Shown: positions 36,501-49,620, counted from the first letter of the stretch. The stretch is DNA of 64,000 bases from Quillaja saponaria (GCA_029379385.1 CM055612.1:1674001-1738000), one strand, 5' to 3'. Translations and numbers: made by a program. Notes: generated by a model from the letters alone, not told the origin.

Positions 36501-37418
36501 ACCCTGTTCAACGTTTTTGCTTAGTAAAGTGGCTACCATGACTGATATCGTTCAAGAAATTCTGACGAAGCCCTTTGCCACCTCTGTTTCTTTGGGTGGT
36601 TTCTCTTTGTTGTTCTTCCTCTTCTTCATTAGAGGGCTGAACAGATTTCAAGAAACATCCTACACTTCCACCTGTACTCGGTGTTGCAGTATTATGGTTC
36701 TGTTTCTAACACAAATCCTCATATTGGCTAAAATTTCAATTTTTTTGAAATGAATATGCTGTTTTTACTCTTTTTTATTCTATTTTGTTTTCTCATTCGG
36801 GAAGTGGGTGGTGCAGAGGTTCCAGGGTTACATTGATAAGGAATTTGCTGCAACTGAAGGAGAAGAAACCCTATAAGAAGTTCAAACAGTGGGCTGAAAT
36901 TCATGGGCCAATCTATTCCATCAAAACTGGTGCTTCCACCATCATTGTTCTCAATTCCTCTGATGCAGCCAAGGAAGTGAGTACATTATTAACCCTTACG
37001 CTGTTGTCGGTTCACAATTCTGACAATGTGTATTTTCAATTTGTCAGTTAATGGCATTTTATCATTTTCGTTTTTCTGCAATGCTGTACTCTAGCGCTTC
37101 ATTTTCATGCCTCAACCCCATCGATGGCATACTGTACAAGACCCTTCAGATTTGTTTTTTTTTTTTTTTGGTACATTGGAGGTGTGCTCGAAATCAGCAC
37201 CAAAGGGCTGCTTGAGTAAGCTCTTGGTGTTAAGGCCTCTTAGCCTTCGTTAACGGTTTAAAATAAGTTTTTTTCTTGGCTTTTTTGATAAGGTACTATT
37301 CTTGGAAGTATTATTACAATTGATGAAGGGATTAATACTCAACGGTTTCCTTAGGCTGTTGTCTAATAGAACTCATGTTCTTATTCAAGTCACTTTCATT
37401 CTTTTCAAAACGCAGGGT

Positions 37419-38618
37419 CTATGAAGCACGGATACGGAATATGAGAATCTGATACGATACTGTATATGATACAGGAATATATCCAATTTCTTAAAAACAA
37501 GGATACGATACGTTAAGGATACGTTTAATTAAATAATTTTAAATTATATTATATATATATAATTTATAACATGAAGTGGTAATTCATAATATACAATTAT
37601 CTAAAAAGCATAAATTGAAGCAAATTCATCATATAGTAGTTATCAAACAAGTACAATTCATAACATACTGGTCCAACAAACATAATTCATTACATTAAAT
37701 TTTTTCTCTAATTAAAATTAAAGGAAAATCCCAAAAAAAAAAAGAATCAAAAAAATTTATACAACAGTAATTGATTCAATGCAAAACTCCATCATATATT
37801 CTCACAAATGCAAACTTTATAAAAGCTTATACAAAAGCAACAAAGGAAACAAACATAGACTAGAACACAAGGAGAATAACTTCATAAGCTCATATGGAAT
37901 AAAAGAAACAATAAACAATGCACATCAATTCTCATAAACCTTAAAAGAGCTAACAACAGCAAAGCTTCGGAGCCAACAACACAGATTTTGGATCAGTGCC
38001 AATGAGAAGTCCATAACACTATTTTTCAGACAAAGAGTAGGGGAAGTGAGAGAGGAAGATAAAAGTGGAGGAATTACTCACTGGGAAGGAAGCTTTGGAG
38101 GCCTCAACAGTGATTGTTATGAAGTTGGACTATCACAGGCTATGGAGAAGATGAATAACCTGAGAAACTTTGAAGCTTCGAATAACAATGAAGATGAAGA
38201 ACAGTTTGAAAATTAGAAGAAGCTTCAAACCCAAGAACGGCGAATCAAAATCTGCTTCAACGATACCAATCCGGTGAATTGACAATTGTTAATGGAGAAC
38301 AGAAGTCACAAAGGAGAGGAATTCACGAAGAAAAGAAGTAAAAATGAACAAAGTGCAATGTTTTGGTGTCAGCCAAAAACATGGCGCCGTATCCGAGCCT
38401 TGTCCTGTCTTATTCGAGCCGTTTCCAACAGTATCCGAGCCGTGTCAAGTAGTATCCGAGCCGTATCCGAGCAGTATCGAATTTTAAAAAATTAAAAAAT
38501 TAAAAAAAGTAATTATGGATACGAATCTGATACCTATCCCAGCATATCGGGGCCGTATCCGTGTCAGATACGTACTCGACACGGATACAACCCCCAATCT
38601 GAAGTATCGGTGCTTTAG
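37419..38618. mobile_element. Non-autonomous TIR transposon in intron 2 of KO copy B
   Basis: 1200 bases absent from intron 2 of the copies at 46376 and 60518. The left end is CTATGAAGCACGGATAC and the right end GTATCGGTGCTTTAG, an imperfect inverted pair. It is flanked by AACGCAGGGT (37409-37418) and AGTGTAGGGT (38619-38628), a likely 10-base target duplication whose differences are all transitions. The interior has several GTATCCGAGCC-like words near the right end (38390-38480), like subterminal transposase sites, and no coding region. Length of duplication and terminal layout suggest a Mutator-like element; the superfamily is inference. Confidence 0.85.
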
Positions 38619-39251
38619 AGTGTAGGGTACTTTTTCCCCTATACGACTTTCCTTACCAAGAGATAAAAGAAAGGAAAAAAAAAAAAAAAAAAACTTGCTA
38701 GAATTTCGTAAACTGAGAGACTGAAAGATCACAGTTCTATAAGCTGAAATGCATATCTAACATTCAAGCAAAAATGTAGCTGGAACAAGGAGCCTCCTCA
38801 ACCCTTATGGTTTGCGTAGCTAATAAGACTGTCAACCCATAAATCAGAACAGACATGATTAGAGACTACACAAGCATCTTCAGACCAAAAGCATGTTACA
38901 TTACTATTCTAACATTATTGGTTTATGCCAATGGATCTTACAAGCAAACAAAGATTTTCATGCATTGGCTATGTTCTGGGAAGAGCTGAAGAAATGACTT
39001 TACTAGTACTACAAGTTGAAATTCATGTTCCCTTGTTTTTATTTTCTACAGCTTGCAAGGTTAGAGACTTACAATGAGCCATGTTGTTTTTTAGTTTTAA
39101 ACTTGGGTCGTTATGTTATTGTTCAGTATTGAGACTCATTACACTTATATGAAGTGGGAGTAAAGCATTAATGTCTGCTATATCATTCATTTTTTGGCTT
39201 CTAAACTTGAAAACTTCTAATGTTGTTGCAGGAAATGGTGACAAGATAATT

Positions 39252-40159
39252 CTATGAAGCACGGGTACTCCAAAATTCTCAAAGAGCCGGCCCTGGGGCG
39301 TACCAGATACTGGGACAGGTACGTCAACAAGAATTACTAGGAATTTTTTTTCTTTTCTGGTACTGCTTGGGTATGGCTAAGAAACGGCTGGATGGCTAAA
39401 TTATTAGTTGGTACATGATTTAAAAAAAAAAAAAAAAATAGGCAATGGCAGTGTTTTCGCACAAATCCCAAATATGGACTGAAGAATTGTTTCGAGCTGA
39501 CACTCTGAACCTCTTGCCTTCAGTTTCAATGTCTTGCATCCTGAAGATTGCTCGTTGCTATTGGAGAATCGAGATCTTCAGGCCGATGTTGAAGATCGGC
39601 TTTTCAAGCCGTTGAAGGTTGTTGTCTGTTGATCAAGATCGGCTTTCATTTTCATCTTAGTTCTTCAGTCTTCATGCCCGGGCTTGCCTTCAAGTACGAC
39701 TCTGAACCTCTTGCCTTCAGCTTCTTCTCCTTGCTGTCACGCATGGGCGTACAGTTTCTACTTCTGCCTTTTTTTAGCTTTCATTTTTTTCTGCTTTCTT
39801 GCCATCATGCATGGGCTCGTTGCAATTTGCTGTTGCTTCTGTTTATTTGACCTAAGTTGACATGCTGCTTGCTTGCTTCTATTACTTGATTTGAGTTGTC
39901 TAAAATTAAGAAAAAGATAATCCTTTCAAGTTTTAATTAGGCATCATGCCCATCTTCAATTAGTGACCAGAATCATGGCAAGTCTAGTTGCCTGAGACGA
40001 GATGCGGTATCGGTATATATATTATATATATATATTTTTTAAATTATTTAATTTAACATATCCTAGGCGTACCGTTACTGTGATTTTTTGAAAAATGATG
40101 AATCGCTGTAACAGTATTGTACCATACCATACCGAAATACTGGTACCCGTGCTTCATAG
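39252..40159. mobile_element. Non-autonomous TIR transposon inside exon 3 of KO copy B
   Basis: 908 bases interrupting exon 3. The terminal inverted repeats are perfect over 17 bases: CTATGAAGCACGGGTAC at the left and its complement at the right. The flanks CAAGATAATT (39242-39251) and CTAGATATTC (40160-40169) match at 7 of 10 bases, and CTAGATATTC is the uninterrupted sequence of related copies. The termini match those of the insertion at 37419, so both belong to one family. The interior includes a repeated GACTCTGAACCTCTTGCC-like segment (near 39500 and 39698) and an A-run; no transposase. Confidence 0.9.
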
Positions 40160-41800
40160 CTAGATATTCATCCATTTCAACAAAGAAGCTTTCAAATCCA
40201 CTGAAGATTCTGACTTCTGATAAATGTATGGTTGCTGTGAGTGATTACAATGAGTTTCACAAAATGGTTAAAAGATATGTCCTAACAAATTTTCTGGGAG
40301 CGAATGCTCAGGTTGGACAAATATACTAGTGAAGACAAATCATTTTTGTTGTAAAAGTAACTGATGTTATGCCTATTCTTTTTTTAACATCCAGAAGAGA
40401 CACCGTTGTCACAGAGAAGCCATGATAGAAAATGTTTCAAGGAGATTGCACATACCTCTCCTAATCAGGCTGTAAATTTTAGGAAAGTATTTGAATCTGA
40501 ACTCTTTGGAGTAGCACTGAAGCAAGTGAGTTCTTTTTTAAATGGAAATGCATAATTATAATAATGTAGAATAAAAATTCTAGAGCACTTGAGTTAAATT
40601 CGCAGGCTCTGGGACATGATGTCAAATCCATTTACGGGGAGGAGCTAGGGAGTACGTTTTCAAGAGAGGAGATGTTCAAAATTCTGGTGATTGACACGAT
40701 GGAGGGTGCAATTGAGGTGGACTGGAGAGATTTTTTCCCTTACCTGAAATGGATTCCAAATAAGAGCGTGGAAATGAAAATACATCGGATGAGTTTCCGA
40801 AGAAAAGCAGTGATGAGTGCACTGATCAACGAACAGAAGAAGAAAATAGCTTCAGGAGAGGTAGTGTGCTGTGCAATTTCAAATCTTCTACGAAGACTCT
40901 TGATGGCTAGTGAGATAATCTTGTGCCTGTGCTGAACATGCAACAGGAATTGAATTGTTATAGTGACTATTTGTTAAGTGAAGCAAAAGAACTAACTGAT
41001 GAACAAATTATTATGTTGCTCTGGGAGACGATCATTGAGACATCAGATACTCAATGGTCACACAGAATGGGCCATGAATGAACTTGCTAAAGACCAAAAC
41101 CAACAGGTTGTGTCAGTTGCTTATTTCTCTCATTCATCTTAGTACTGTATGTTATTAATCCCTCTCTACAATTTGTGTTCCAGGATCGATTCCATCAGGA
41201 GCTCCAAAGTATTTGTGGACACAAGAAGATTACAGAGGAAAACTTGCCTCTGCTGCCATACTTAGGAGCTGTCTTCCATGAAACTCTGAGAAAGCATAGC
41301 CCAGTTACAGTAGTGCCATTGCGACATGCTCATGAAGACACCCAATTAGGAGGGTATCGCATTCATGCCAGAAGCCAGGTTGTTTGATATTATCAGCTTA
41401 ATTTGTTATCTTTTACTGTAAGTATGATTCCCAGTTTTGACATGAAATTGTTGCACAGATTGCTATAATATATATATGGATGTCACATGAACAAGAAGCA
41501 ATGGGAAAACCTGATGAATGGAAGCCTGAGTGATTTCTGGATAAGAAGTATGATCCCATGGATTTGTACAAGACAATGGCTTTTGGAGCTGGAAAGAGGG
41601 TAGGTACAGGTTCTCTTCAGGCAATGTTAATAGCTTGCACGGCAATTGGAAGGTTGATTCAGGAGTTCAAATGGAAGCTGAAAGAAGGGGAAGAAGAACA
41701 TGTTGATACAGCAGGCCTCACCACCCATAAGCTCCATCCCCTACAAGTAATACTCAATCCAAGAGATCAAAGGCAAGATAAATGGATTCTAAAGATTTGA

Positions 41801-43090
41801 TCCTGGCATTTCGACCTGTAAGCCATGTTCATAGAGGTTCTATTCCATATAAAATAGAGCTTTCATGAGCATAGGTTTCATTCTCTAAAATAGGTTTTAT
41901 TATCTGTCTTTTGAAGTGGGTTTCTCTTTCTATAATGCTTCTGATAGTATTCTAAACCAAAGTTTAAGCATGCTATCCTTTGGGTAATTGCCCCGAACTC
42001 TGGTCGTTTTCCGATATATTTGATCCCTTCAAATAAACTTTACGTTGTTGGACTTTTGATTTGAGTTGTAATATCGACAGAATTGTGATTTGTTAATGTA
42101 GTGTAGGCCCAATTGTAAATGAAGAAGATTGTGAAGTCATGAAAATAATAGTTTCATAATCTTAAATAAAAGCTCGTCATCTTGATTTTTGAATGTAGAA
42201 TTTTCTTTTCCATTATTAGCATTGTCACTTTCTCTGTTTTTTTCTCTCACTTGACTTCTGGCTGTCATCATTACTCAAATTGGCAGTTATGTGGCTAACC
42301 AGTTAGTGTTACTTGTTGTAACAAAAACGACATTGAAAAACAAAATTACCAAAACAAGAAGCAACAAAACTTAGTGACTTACGCCTACGGATGTGAGTGG
42401 CTGAATCTTATTATTAAAAGTTAAGTAAAACAATTTAAAAGGTATTGTTGTAAATCAAATCTTAAAATGTATATTTATATAGACCAGACTATACAAATTA
42501 TAATTTGAATGGAAAATGTGTCATAAAAGTCTTTATATAAATATTCTTCCGTATGAATCATTGACAAATATAGTATAGATCAGCCTATAATAGTCTTAAT
42601 TGAAATAGAAAATACGTTACAAAGTCCATATTGAAATCTTAGTGCAAATTTGACTGAGCATAAATGTGATTGGTAGTCAGATAAGATATTCGGCGTGAAA
42701 ATTTGGAAATTCAATCAGTATTGAGTTCACCTAAAGTGGAAAAGGAGAAAAAGCAACACGTGGTCTCTTGGATAGTAATAAAGTACGAGATTGAGGTTGA
42801 TTTTTCAAATTTCTATTTCAACAACATTAATGATCATATTTAAGGGAAACTCCATCATCATATCATAGAAACCCTGTTTTAATTGGAATAGAAAATATTA
42901 GAAAAGTCTTTGTTTGAATCTTCTTCAGAGTAAAAATCGGATTGTGCGTAAATGTCTTTGGTCAGATAAGATACTGACGTCAAAATTTGGAAATCCAATC
43001 AGTATTGAGTTAACGATCATATTTAAGAGAAGATCCATCATCATATTACAGAAACCCTGCTCTTCAGAGTTTTTTCTTTTGCCAAGGAAA
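41801..43090. other. Spacer between KO modules 1 and 2, upstream region of copy D
   Basis: The first part matches the 3' flanks of the copies at 46376, 51131 and 60518 (AAGTGGGTTTCTCTTTCTATAATG and TTGGGTAATTGCCC words). From about 42600 it is the short-anchor upstream region, shared with 55841-56275. That region contains an internal direct duplication with 285-base spacing (GTCAGATAAGATA...CAATCAGTATTGAGTT at about 42676 and 42961). It represents the site without the hairpin-rich element seen at 49621. Confidence 0.65.
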
Positions 43091-45440
43091 ATGGCTACCT
43101 CAGTTTATCAGACAAAGCCCTTTGCCGCCTCAGTTTCTCTGGGTGGTTTCTCCACCATTAGAGGACAGAACAGAATTACGCAGAAAAAAAATCTTACACT
43201 ACCATCTGTACCATTGAAGAAGAAACATCTTACCCTACCATCTGTACCTGGTATTAAATTGCAGCATTGTTTTTCTGTTTCTACACAAATTCTTGATATT
43301 GGTTTAGGTTTCAAATTCACAATAGAAGTAGTTAATTTATAAGTAAAATGAATCTGTTCCTTTTGTGACAGAATATATATGAAATGATAAAAATTGTTTA
43401 ACTTGAGGGAAAATGGGTGGTGCAGTGGTTCCGGGGTTACCCGTGTTAGGAAACTTGCTGCAACTAAAGGAGAAGAAACCCTTAACGACGTTCAAGCAGT
43501 GGGCTGATACTCATGGGCCTCATTTACTCTATCAGACTTGGTGATTCGACTGTCATTGTTATCAATTCTGCTGATATAGCCAATGAGGTGAGTATAACTG
43601 GCACTGCATTTTAATGTTCAAGTCCTAGTTTTGCACCTTTAGTATGGTAATTTCCCACTGTATAATAGAAGCAGATACATGTACCCGTGGAAGTGCTATT
43701 CCCATGACAAAAAGCCTAACATTATTTATTATTTGCATATATTTCATGTTTTTTATTTTCATTTTTCTTCGTGAAATTCAAGATTATTTCGGCTTCTAAT
43801 TATCAATCAAAAACTTGTATGATTGTTGCAGGCAATGGTGACTAGATTTGATTCCATTTCAACAAGGAAGCTTACGAATGCATTGAAGTTTCTCAGTATG
43901 GATGGACGTATGGTTGCCACAAGTGACTACAGTGAGTTTCACAAAGCTGTTAAAAAACATGCCCTAACAAGCCTTTTGGGACCAACTGCTCAGGTTGATT
44001 AACAAAACTGATGTTGAGAAAATACTTTTGTTGCCAAACTCCTCTGATGCTTATTCTTTTCAATATTCAGAAGCGACATCGTTGTCACAGAGATGCCATG
44101 GTAGAAATCTTTCCAGGAAGTTGCATACACATGTGACTACCTCTCCTAATCAGACTATAAATTTTAGGGAACTATTCCAATCGGAACAATTTGGAGTAGC
44201 ACTAAAGGAGGTGAGTTCCTTTTTAAATGGAATAATATATTATGTAGAATGAAATTGCTAGATCGAGTACTTAATTGAATGAAATTATCAGGCTCTAGGA
44301 AAAGATATTGTCGAACCCATTTTCGTGGAAGAGCTAGGGAGTACTTTGTCAAAAGAGGAAATATGCAAAATTCTAGTGATTGAACCGATGGAGGGTGCAA
44401 TCGAGGTGGACTGGAGAGATTTCTTCCCTTACCTGAAATGGATGCCAAATAAGAGTTTGGAAATGAAACTGCCAGCGGTTGACTTTCCGGAGAAAATGCA
44501 GTGATGAGTGCACTTATGAAGGAGCAGAAGAAGCGAATAGCTTCAGGAGAGGTAATGTTAAGTAATGCAATTTTAAATCTTCTATGAAGGCTCTGTTGGC
44601 TATTGAGAATTTGACATAATTATGACATAACGTTGTGCTTGTGCTGGACAATGAACATATAACAGGAATTGGATTGTTATTTTGACTACCTATTATCTGA
44701 AGCAAAAGAACTAACTGAAGAACAAATTTCTATGTTGCTGTGGGAGATTATAATTGAGATACCAGATACTACAGTGGTTGCAGCAGAATGGGCCATGTTT
44801 GAAATTGCTAAAGACCAAAACCGACAGAATCGACTCTATCAAGAGCTCCAAAATATATGTGGACATGAGAAGATTACAGAGGAAAACTTGCCTCAGCTGC
44901 CATACTTAGGAGCAGTTTTTCATGAGACCTTAAGAAAGCATACCCCAGTTCCAATAATACCATTCCGATATGTTCATGAAGATACCGAATTAGGAGGGTA
45001 TTATGTTCCTGCCGGAAGTGAGGTTGTTTGATATTCATTTTGATCTTAATGTGTTATTCTTTAGCTTTCTTACTATGTAAATATGATTGCCAATTCTGAC
45101 ATGAAATTATGGCACAGATTGCTATAAATTTATATGGATGTAACATGACAAGAATAAGTGGGAAAACCCACAAGAGTGGAAGCCTGAGAGGTTTCTCGAC
45201 GACAAATATAATACTGCAGATTTGTACAAGACGATGGCTTTTGGAGGAGGGAAGAGGGTATGTGCAGGTGCTACTCAGGCAACGTTGTCAGTTTCTGTGG
45301 CAATTGGTAGGCTGATTCAGGAGTTTGAATGGAGCCTGAAAGAAGGAGAGGAAGAAAATGTGGATACTGTGAGCCTCACTACCCACAAGTTACATCCACT
45401 ACATGTATTCCTCAAGCCAAGACATCAGGATAAAAAATAA
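43091..45440 (+). pseudogene. ent-Kaurene oxidase pseudogene D, short-anchor type
   Basis: Begins MATSVYQTKPFAASVSLGGF then STIRGQNRIT, with no hydrophobic anchor core and with the (Q/L)KK-LTLPSVP motif twice. Lesions: one extra base in exon 2 near 43519 ([14 protein letters not shown]), one base lost in exon 4 near 44102, two single-base gains in exon 5 near 44471 and 44493, and one base lost in exon 8 near 45147. Exons 6 and 7 are fused without an intron (44669 to the donor near 45025). The haem loop [11 protein letters not shown] is intact. It forms module 2 with the copy at 46376. More decayed than the sister copy at 56276. Confidence 0.92.
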
Positions 45441-46375
45441 TATTGATTCTTTGGTGCAAAGCTGTTTCTCTAGTAAAATTTAGTGATGTTTACAGAGGTT
45501 ATGATCCATATCCATAAATAATAGAGCTTCATGCCTTCTACCTAAAAAAAATTGTAAAATTTAGGTCATTTAAAATGAAGTTTATATTATTTTTTATATT
45601 TGGACATTGTGTTTAAAATCTAAAAAATAAATAAAATTGTTGAATTCAATTCATTTGAAATGGATTTTAAATTTTTTATGCTTTGAATAAAAATGAATTA
45701 CTATAGATTTTAAATTTTTCATCAAATTTCATTTTGTATAATTCATTTGAGATTAGTAAATAATGGACACATACAATTTTATCTTTATAATTTTTTACTC
45801 CTTAAATATATGATATTTTAACCATTATTGTTTCTCACACATTATGCAACAATTTTACTATTATTTTTTTCTATATTTTAAATGATATTTTTACTCTTAT
45901 TATTTTTAACATCTTAAATGACAATTTTATCATTATTATTCTTCACATTTTAAATGACACTTTTATCTTTATTATTTCTCATATCATCTTAAATAATTTT
46001 ACCCTTATTATTTTCTACCACCTTAAATGACACTCTATCCTTATTATTTCTCACACCTTAAATAATAATTAATCTTTATTAATTTCACAATTTTATATAA
46101 TTATTGAAATTATAAATTTATATGTAATATATTTTGTGTTTCATGATATTCATTGAACATTTTGCATTATATATGTTTGTAAGTGCTTAGCTACAATTAC
46201 GAACATCAAATTATAGAAGTGTGACTACTAAAAAGTTTTAGTAAGCATATAATAGGCTGTCGTGGACATATCTTTAGTATTATTTCAATAATCATTTTAA
46301 TTAAAAGAATAGGACAGTTCAAAAAAAAAATGTAATTAAAACGAATTTTTCATATGTTCTAAACGAGATAAATGA
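45441..46375. other. Spacer inside KO module 2 with array and deletion breakpoint
   Basis: Matches the 3' flank after copy E (58618 onward) up to TTCATATGTTCTAAACGAGATAA at about 46372. At that point about 1.2 kb present upstream of the intact gene (rest of promoter, exon 1, intron 1 and start of exon 2) is missing. It contains the degenerate array at 45770-46080. Confidence 0.7.
45770..46080. repeat. Degenerate ~35-bp tandem array, copy 2
   Basis: Same TTATTATTT/CTTAAATGACA words as 35490-35800 and 58945-59280, at the same position after a short-anchor KO copy. Confidence 0.8.
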
Positions 46376-49150
46376 CACATTGATAAGGAATTTGCTGCAA
46401 CTGAAGGAGAAGAAACCCTATAAGACGTTCAAACAGTGGGTTGAGATTCATGGGCCAATCTATTCCATCAAAACTGGTGCTTCCACCATCATTGTTCTCA
46501 ATTCCGCTGATGCAGCCAAGGAGGTGAGTACATTATTAACCCTAACGCTGTTGTCGGTTCACAATTCTGACAATGTGTATTTTCAATTTTTTCAGTTAAT
46601 GGCATTTTATCATTTTCTTTTTTCTGCAATGCTGTACTCTAGGGCTTCATTTTCATGCCTCAACTCCATCGACGGCATACTGTACAAGACCCTTCACATT
46701 TTTATTTTTTTTGGGTACATTGGAGGTGCTCGAAATCAGCATCAAAGGGCTGCATGAGTAAGCTCTTGGTGTTAAGACCCCTTAGCCTTCGTTAACGGTT
46801 TAAAGTAATTTTTTTTCTTGGCTTTTTTGATAAGGTACTATTCTTAGAAGTATTATTACAATTGATGAAGGGATTAATATTCAACGGTTTCCTTAGGCTG
46901 TTGTCTAATAGAACTCATGTTCTTTGTTCAAGTCACTTTCATTCTTTTCAAAACGCAGGGTACTTTCTCCCCTATACGATTTTCCTTGCCAAGAGATAAA
47001 AGAAAGAAAAAAAAAAAACTTGCTAGAATTTCGTAAACTGAGAGACTGAAAGATTACAGTCCTATAAGCAGCTGGAACAGGGAGCCTCCTCAACCCTTAT
47101 GGTTTGTGTAGCTAATAAGACTGCCAACCCATAAATCAGAACAGACATGATTAGAGACACACAAGCATCTTCAGACCAAAAGCATGTTACATTACTATTC
47201 TAACATTATTGGTTTATGCCAATGGATCTTGCAAGCAAACAAAGATTTTCATGCATTGGCTGTGATCTGGGAAGAGCTGAAGAAATGACTTTACTAGTAG
47301 TACAAGTCGAAATTCCTGTTCTCTTGTTTTTATTTTCTACAGCTTGCAGGGTAGACTTCCAATGAGCCATGTTGTTTTTTAGTTTTAAACTTGGGTCGTT
47401 ATGGTATTGTTCAGTATTGAGACTCATTACACTTATATGAAGTGGGAGTAAAGCATTAATGTCTGCATATCATTCATTTTTTGGCTTCTAAACATTGAAA
47501 ACTTCTAATGTTGTTGCAGGCAATGGTGACTAGATATTCATCCATTTCAACAAAGAAGCTTTCAAATCCACTGAAGATTCTGACTTCTGATAAATGTATG
47601 GTTGCCGTGAGTGATTACAATGAGTTTCAGAAAATTGTTAAAAGATATATCCTAACAAATGTTCTGGGAGCCAATGCTCAGGTTGGACAAATATACTAGT
47701 GTAAGACAAATCATTTTTGTTGTAAAAGTAACTTATCTTATGTCTATTATTTTTTTAACATCCAGAAGAGACACTGTTGTCACAGAGAAGCCATGATAGA
47801 AAATGTTTCAAGGAGATTGCACACACATGTGAATACCTCTCCTATTCAGGTTGTAAATTTTAGGAAAGTATTTGAATCTGAACTCTTTGGAGTAGCACTG
47901 AAGCGAGTTCCTTTTTAATGGAAATGCATACTTAATGTAGAATAAAAATTCTAGAGCACTTGAGTTAAATTCGCAGGCTCTGGGACAAGTCAAATCCATT
48001 TACATGGAGGAGCTAGGGAGTACTTTATCAAGAGAGGAGATGTTCAAAATTCTGGTGATTGACACGATGGAGGATGCAATTGAGGTGGACTGGAGAGATT
48101 TTTTCCCTTACCTGAAATGGATTCCAAATAAGAGCGTGGAAATGAAAATCCAGTGGATGAGTTTCCGAAGAAAAGCAGTGATGAGTGCACTGATAAATGA
48201 GCAGAAGAAGAAAATAGCTTCAGGAGAGGTAGTGTGCTGTGCAATTTCAAATCTTGTATGAAGACTCTTGATGGCTAGTGACATAATCTTGTGCCTCTGC
48301 TGAACATGTAACTGGAATTGAATTGTTATGGTGACTATTTGTTAAGTGAAGCAAAAGAACTAACTGACGGACAAATTATTATGTTGCGCTGGGAGACGAT
48401 CATTGAGACATCAGGTACTACAATGGTCACAGCGAATGGGCCATGAATGAACTTGCTGAAGACCAAAACCAACAGGCTGTGTCAGTTGCTTATTTCTCTC
48501 ATTCATCTTAGTACTGTATGTCACTAATCCCTCTCTACCATTAGTAATCCAGGATCGACTCTATCAGGAACTCCAAAGTATTTGTGGATGCGAGAAGATT
48601 ACAGAGGAAAACTTGCCTCTGCTGCCATACTTAGGAGCTGTCTTCCATGAAACTCTGAGAAAGCATAGCCCAGTTTTTGTAGTGCCATTGTGACATGCTC
48701 ATGAAGACACCCAATTGGGAGGGTATCACATTCATGCCGGAAGCCAGGTTGTTTGATATTATCAGCTTAATTTTTTGTCTTTTACTGTAAGTATGATTCC
48801 CAGTATCGACATGAAATTGTTTCACGGATTGCTATAAATATATATGGATGTCACATGAACAAGAAGCAATGGGAAAACCTGATGAATGGAAGCCTGAGTG
48901 GTTTCTGGATAAGAAGTATGATCCCATGGATTTGTACAAGACAATGGCTTTTGGAGCTGGAAAGAGGGTAGGTACAGGTTCTCTTCAGGCAATGTTAATA
49001 GCTTGCACGGCAAGTGGAAGATTGATTCAGGAGTTCAAATGGAAGCTGAAAGAAGGGGAAGAAGAACATGTTGATACAGTAGGCCTCACCACCCATAAGC
49101 TCCATCCCCTACAAGTAATACTCAATCCAAGATATCAAAAGTCAAGATAA
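46376..49150 (+). pseudogene. ent-Kaurene oxidase pseudogene C1, anchored type, 5'-deleted
   Basis: Starts abruptly within exon 2 ([19 protein letters not shown]); exon 1, promoter and the start of exon 2 are deleted. Exon 3 (47520-47681) is open. The exon 4 donor is destroyed (AAGCGAGTTCC where the intact gene has AAGCAAGTGAGT). The exon 6 acceptor AACAG has become AACTG (about 48312) and the exon 8 acceptor CACAG has become CACGG. Exon 6 lacks a base (ACAGCGAATGGG) and exon 7 has LTGA (CATTGTGACATG). The haem cysteine codon is GGT (48970-48972, KRVGTGS). It is beyond function, and most of these lesions are shared with the duplicate at 51131. Confidence 0.92.
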
Positions 49151-49620
49151 ATAGATTCTAAAGATTTGATCTCGGCATTTCGACCTGTAAACCATGTTCA
49201 TAGAGGTTCTATTCCATATAAAACTGAGCTTCATGAGCATAGGTTTTATTCTCTAAAATAGGTTGTATTATCTGTCATTTGAAGTGGGTTTCTCTTTCTA
49301 TAATGCCTCTGATAGTGTTGTAAACCGAAGTTAAAGCATGCTATCCTTTGGGTAATTGCCCAGAACTCTGGTCGTTTTCCAATATATTTGATCCCTTCAA
49401 ATAAACTTTACGTTGTTGGGCTTTTGATTTGAGTTGTAATATTGACAGAGTTGTGAGCTGTTAATGTAGTGTCGGCCCAATTGTGAATGAAGGAGATTGT
49501 AAAGTCATCAATTCTTAATCTTAAATAAATATTTGAATGGAAAATGTGTTATAAAAGTCTTTATATAAATATCCTTCCGTGTGAATCATTGACAAATATG
49601 GTATAGATCATACTATAAGC
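49151..49620. other. 3' flank of KO copy C1
   Basis: Shared with the flanks of the other anchored copies; no gene. Confidence 0.6.

Larger units (their letters stand above)
35142..36537. other. Spacer inside KO module 1
   Basis: Contains a degenerate AT-rich tandem array (35490-35800) and the promoter of copy B, including TATATAA at 36494-36500. The same order (array, TAGCTACAATTA word, promoter) recurs at 45441-46375 (promoter deleted) and 58618-60517. Confidence 0.7.
36538..41800 (+). pseudogene. ent-Kaurene oxidase pseudogene B, anchored type, with two transposon insertions
   Basis: Exon 1 (ATG 36538) starts [20 protein letters not shown] with the hydrophobic anchor FSLLFFLFFIRG, as in the intact gene. 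It then loses about five bases near 36648. Exon 2 (end near 36976) lacks one base near 36833. Intron 2 holds a 1.2-kb element (37419-38618) and exon 3 is split by a second element (39252-40159). Exon 4 lacks about ten bases near 40455 and exon 6 is frameshifted near 41050. Exon 8 reads PE-stop where PERF is expected, and the haem loop reads [11 protein letters not shown]: the axial cysteine codon is GGT (41603-41605). The copy retains intron 6, unlike the short-anchor copies. The end at 41800 is the first stop in the last reading frame. Confidence 0.93.

Noticed and set aside
37419..38618. Insertion 1 as an alternative KO exon or LTR element
   Set aside because: No open frame, inverted termini and flanking duplication instead of LTRs, absent from sister introns.
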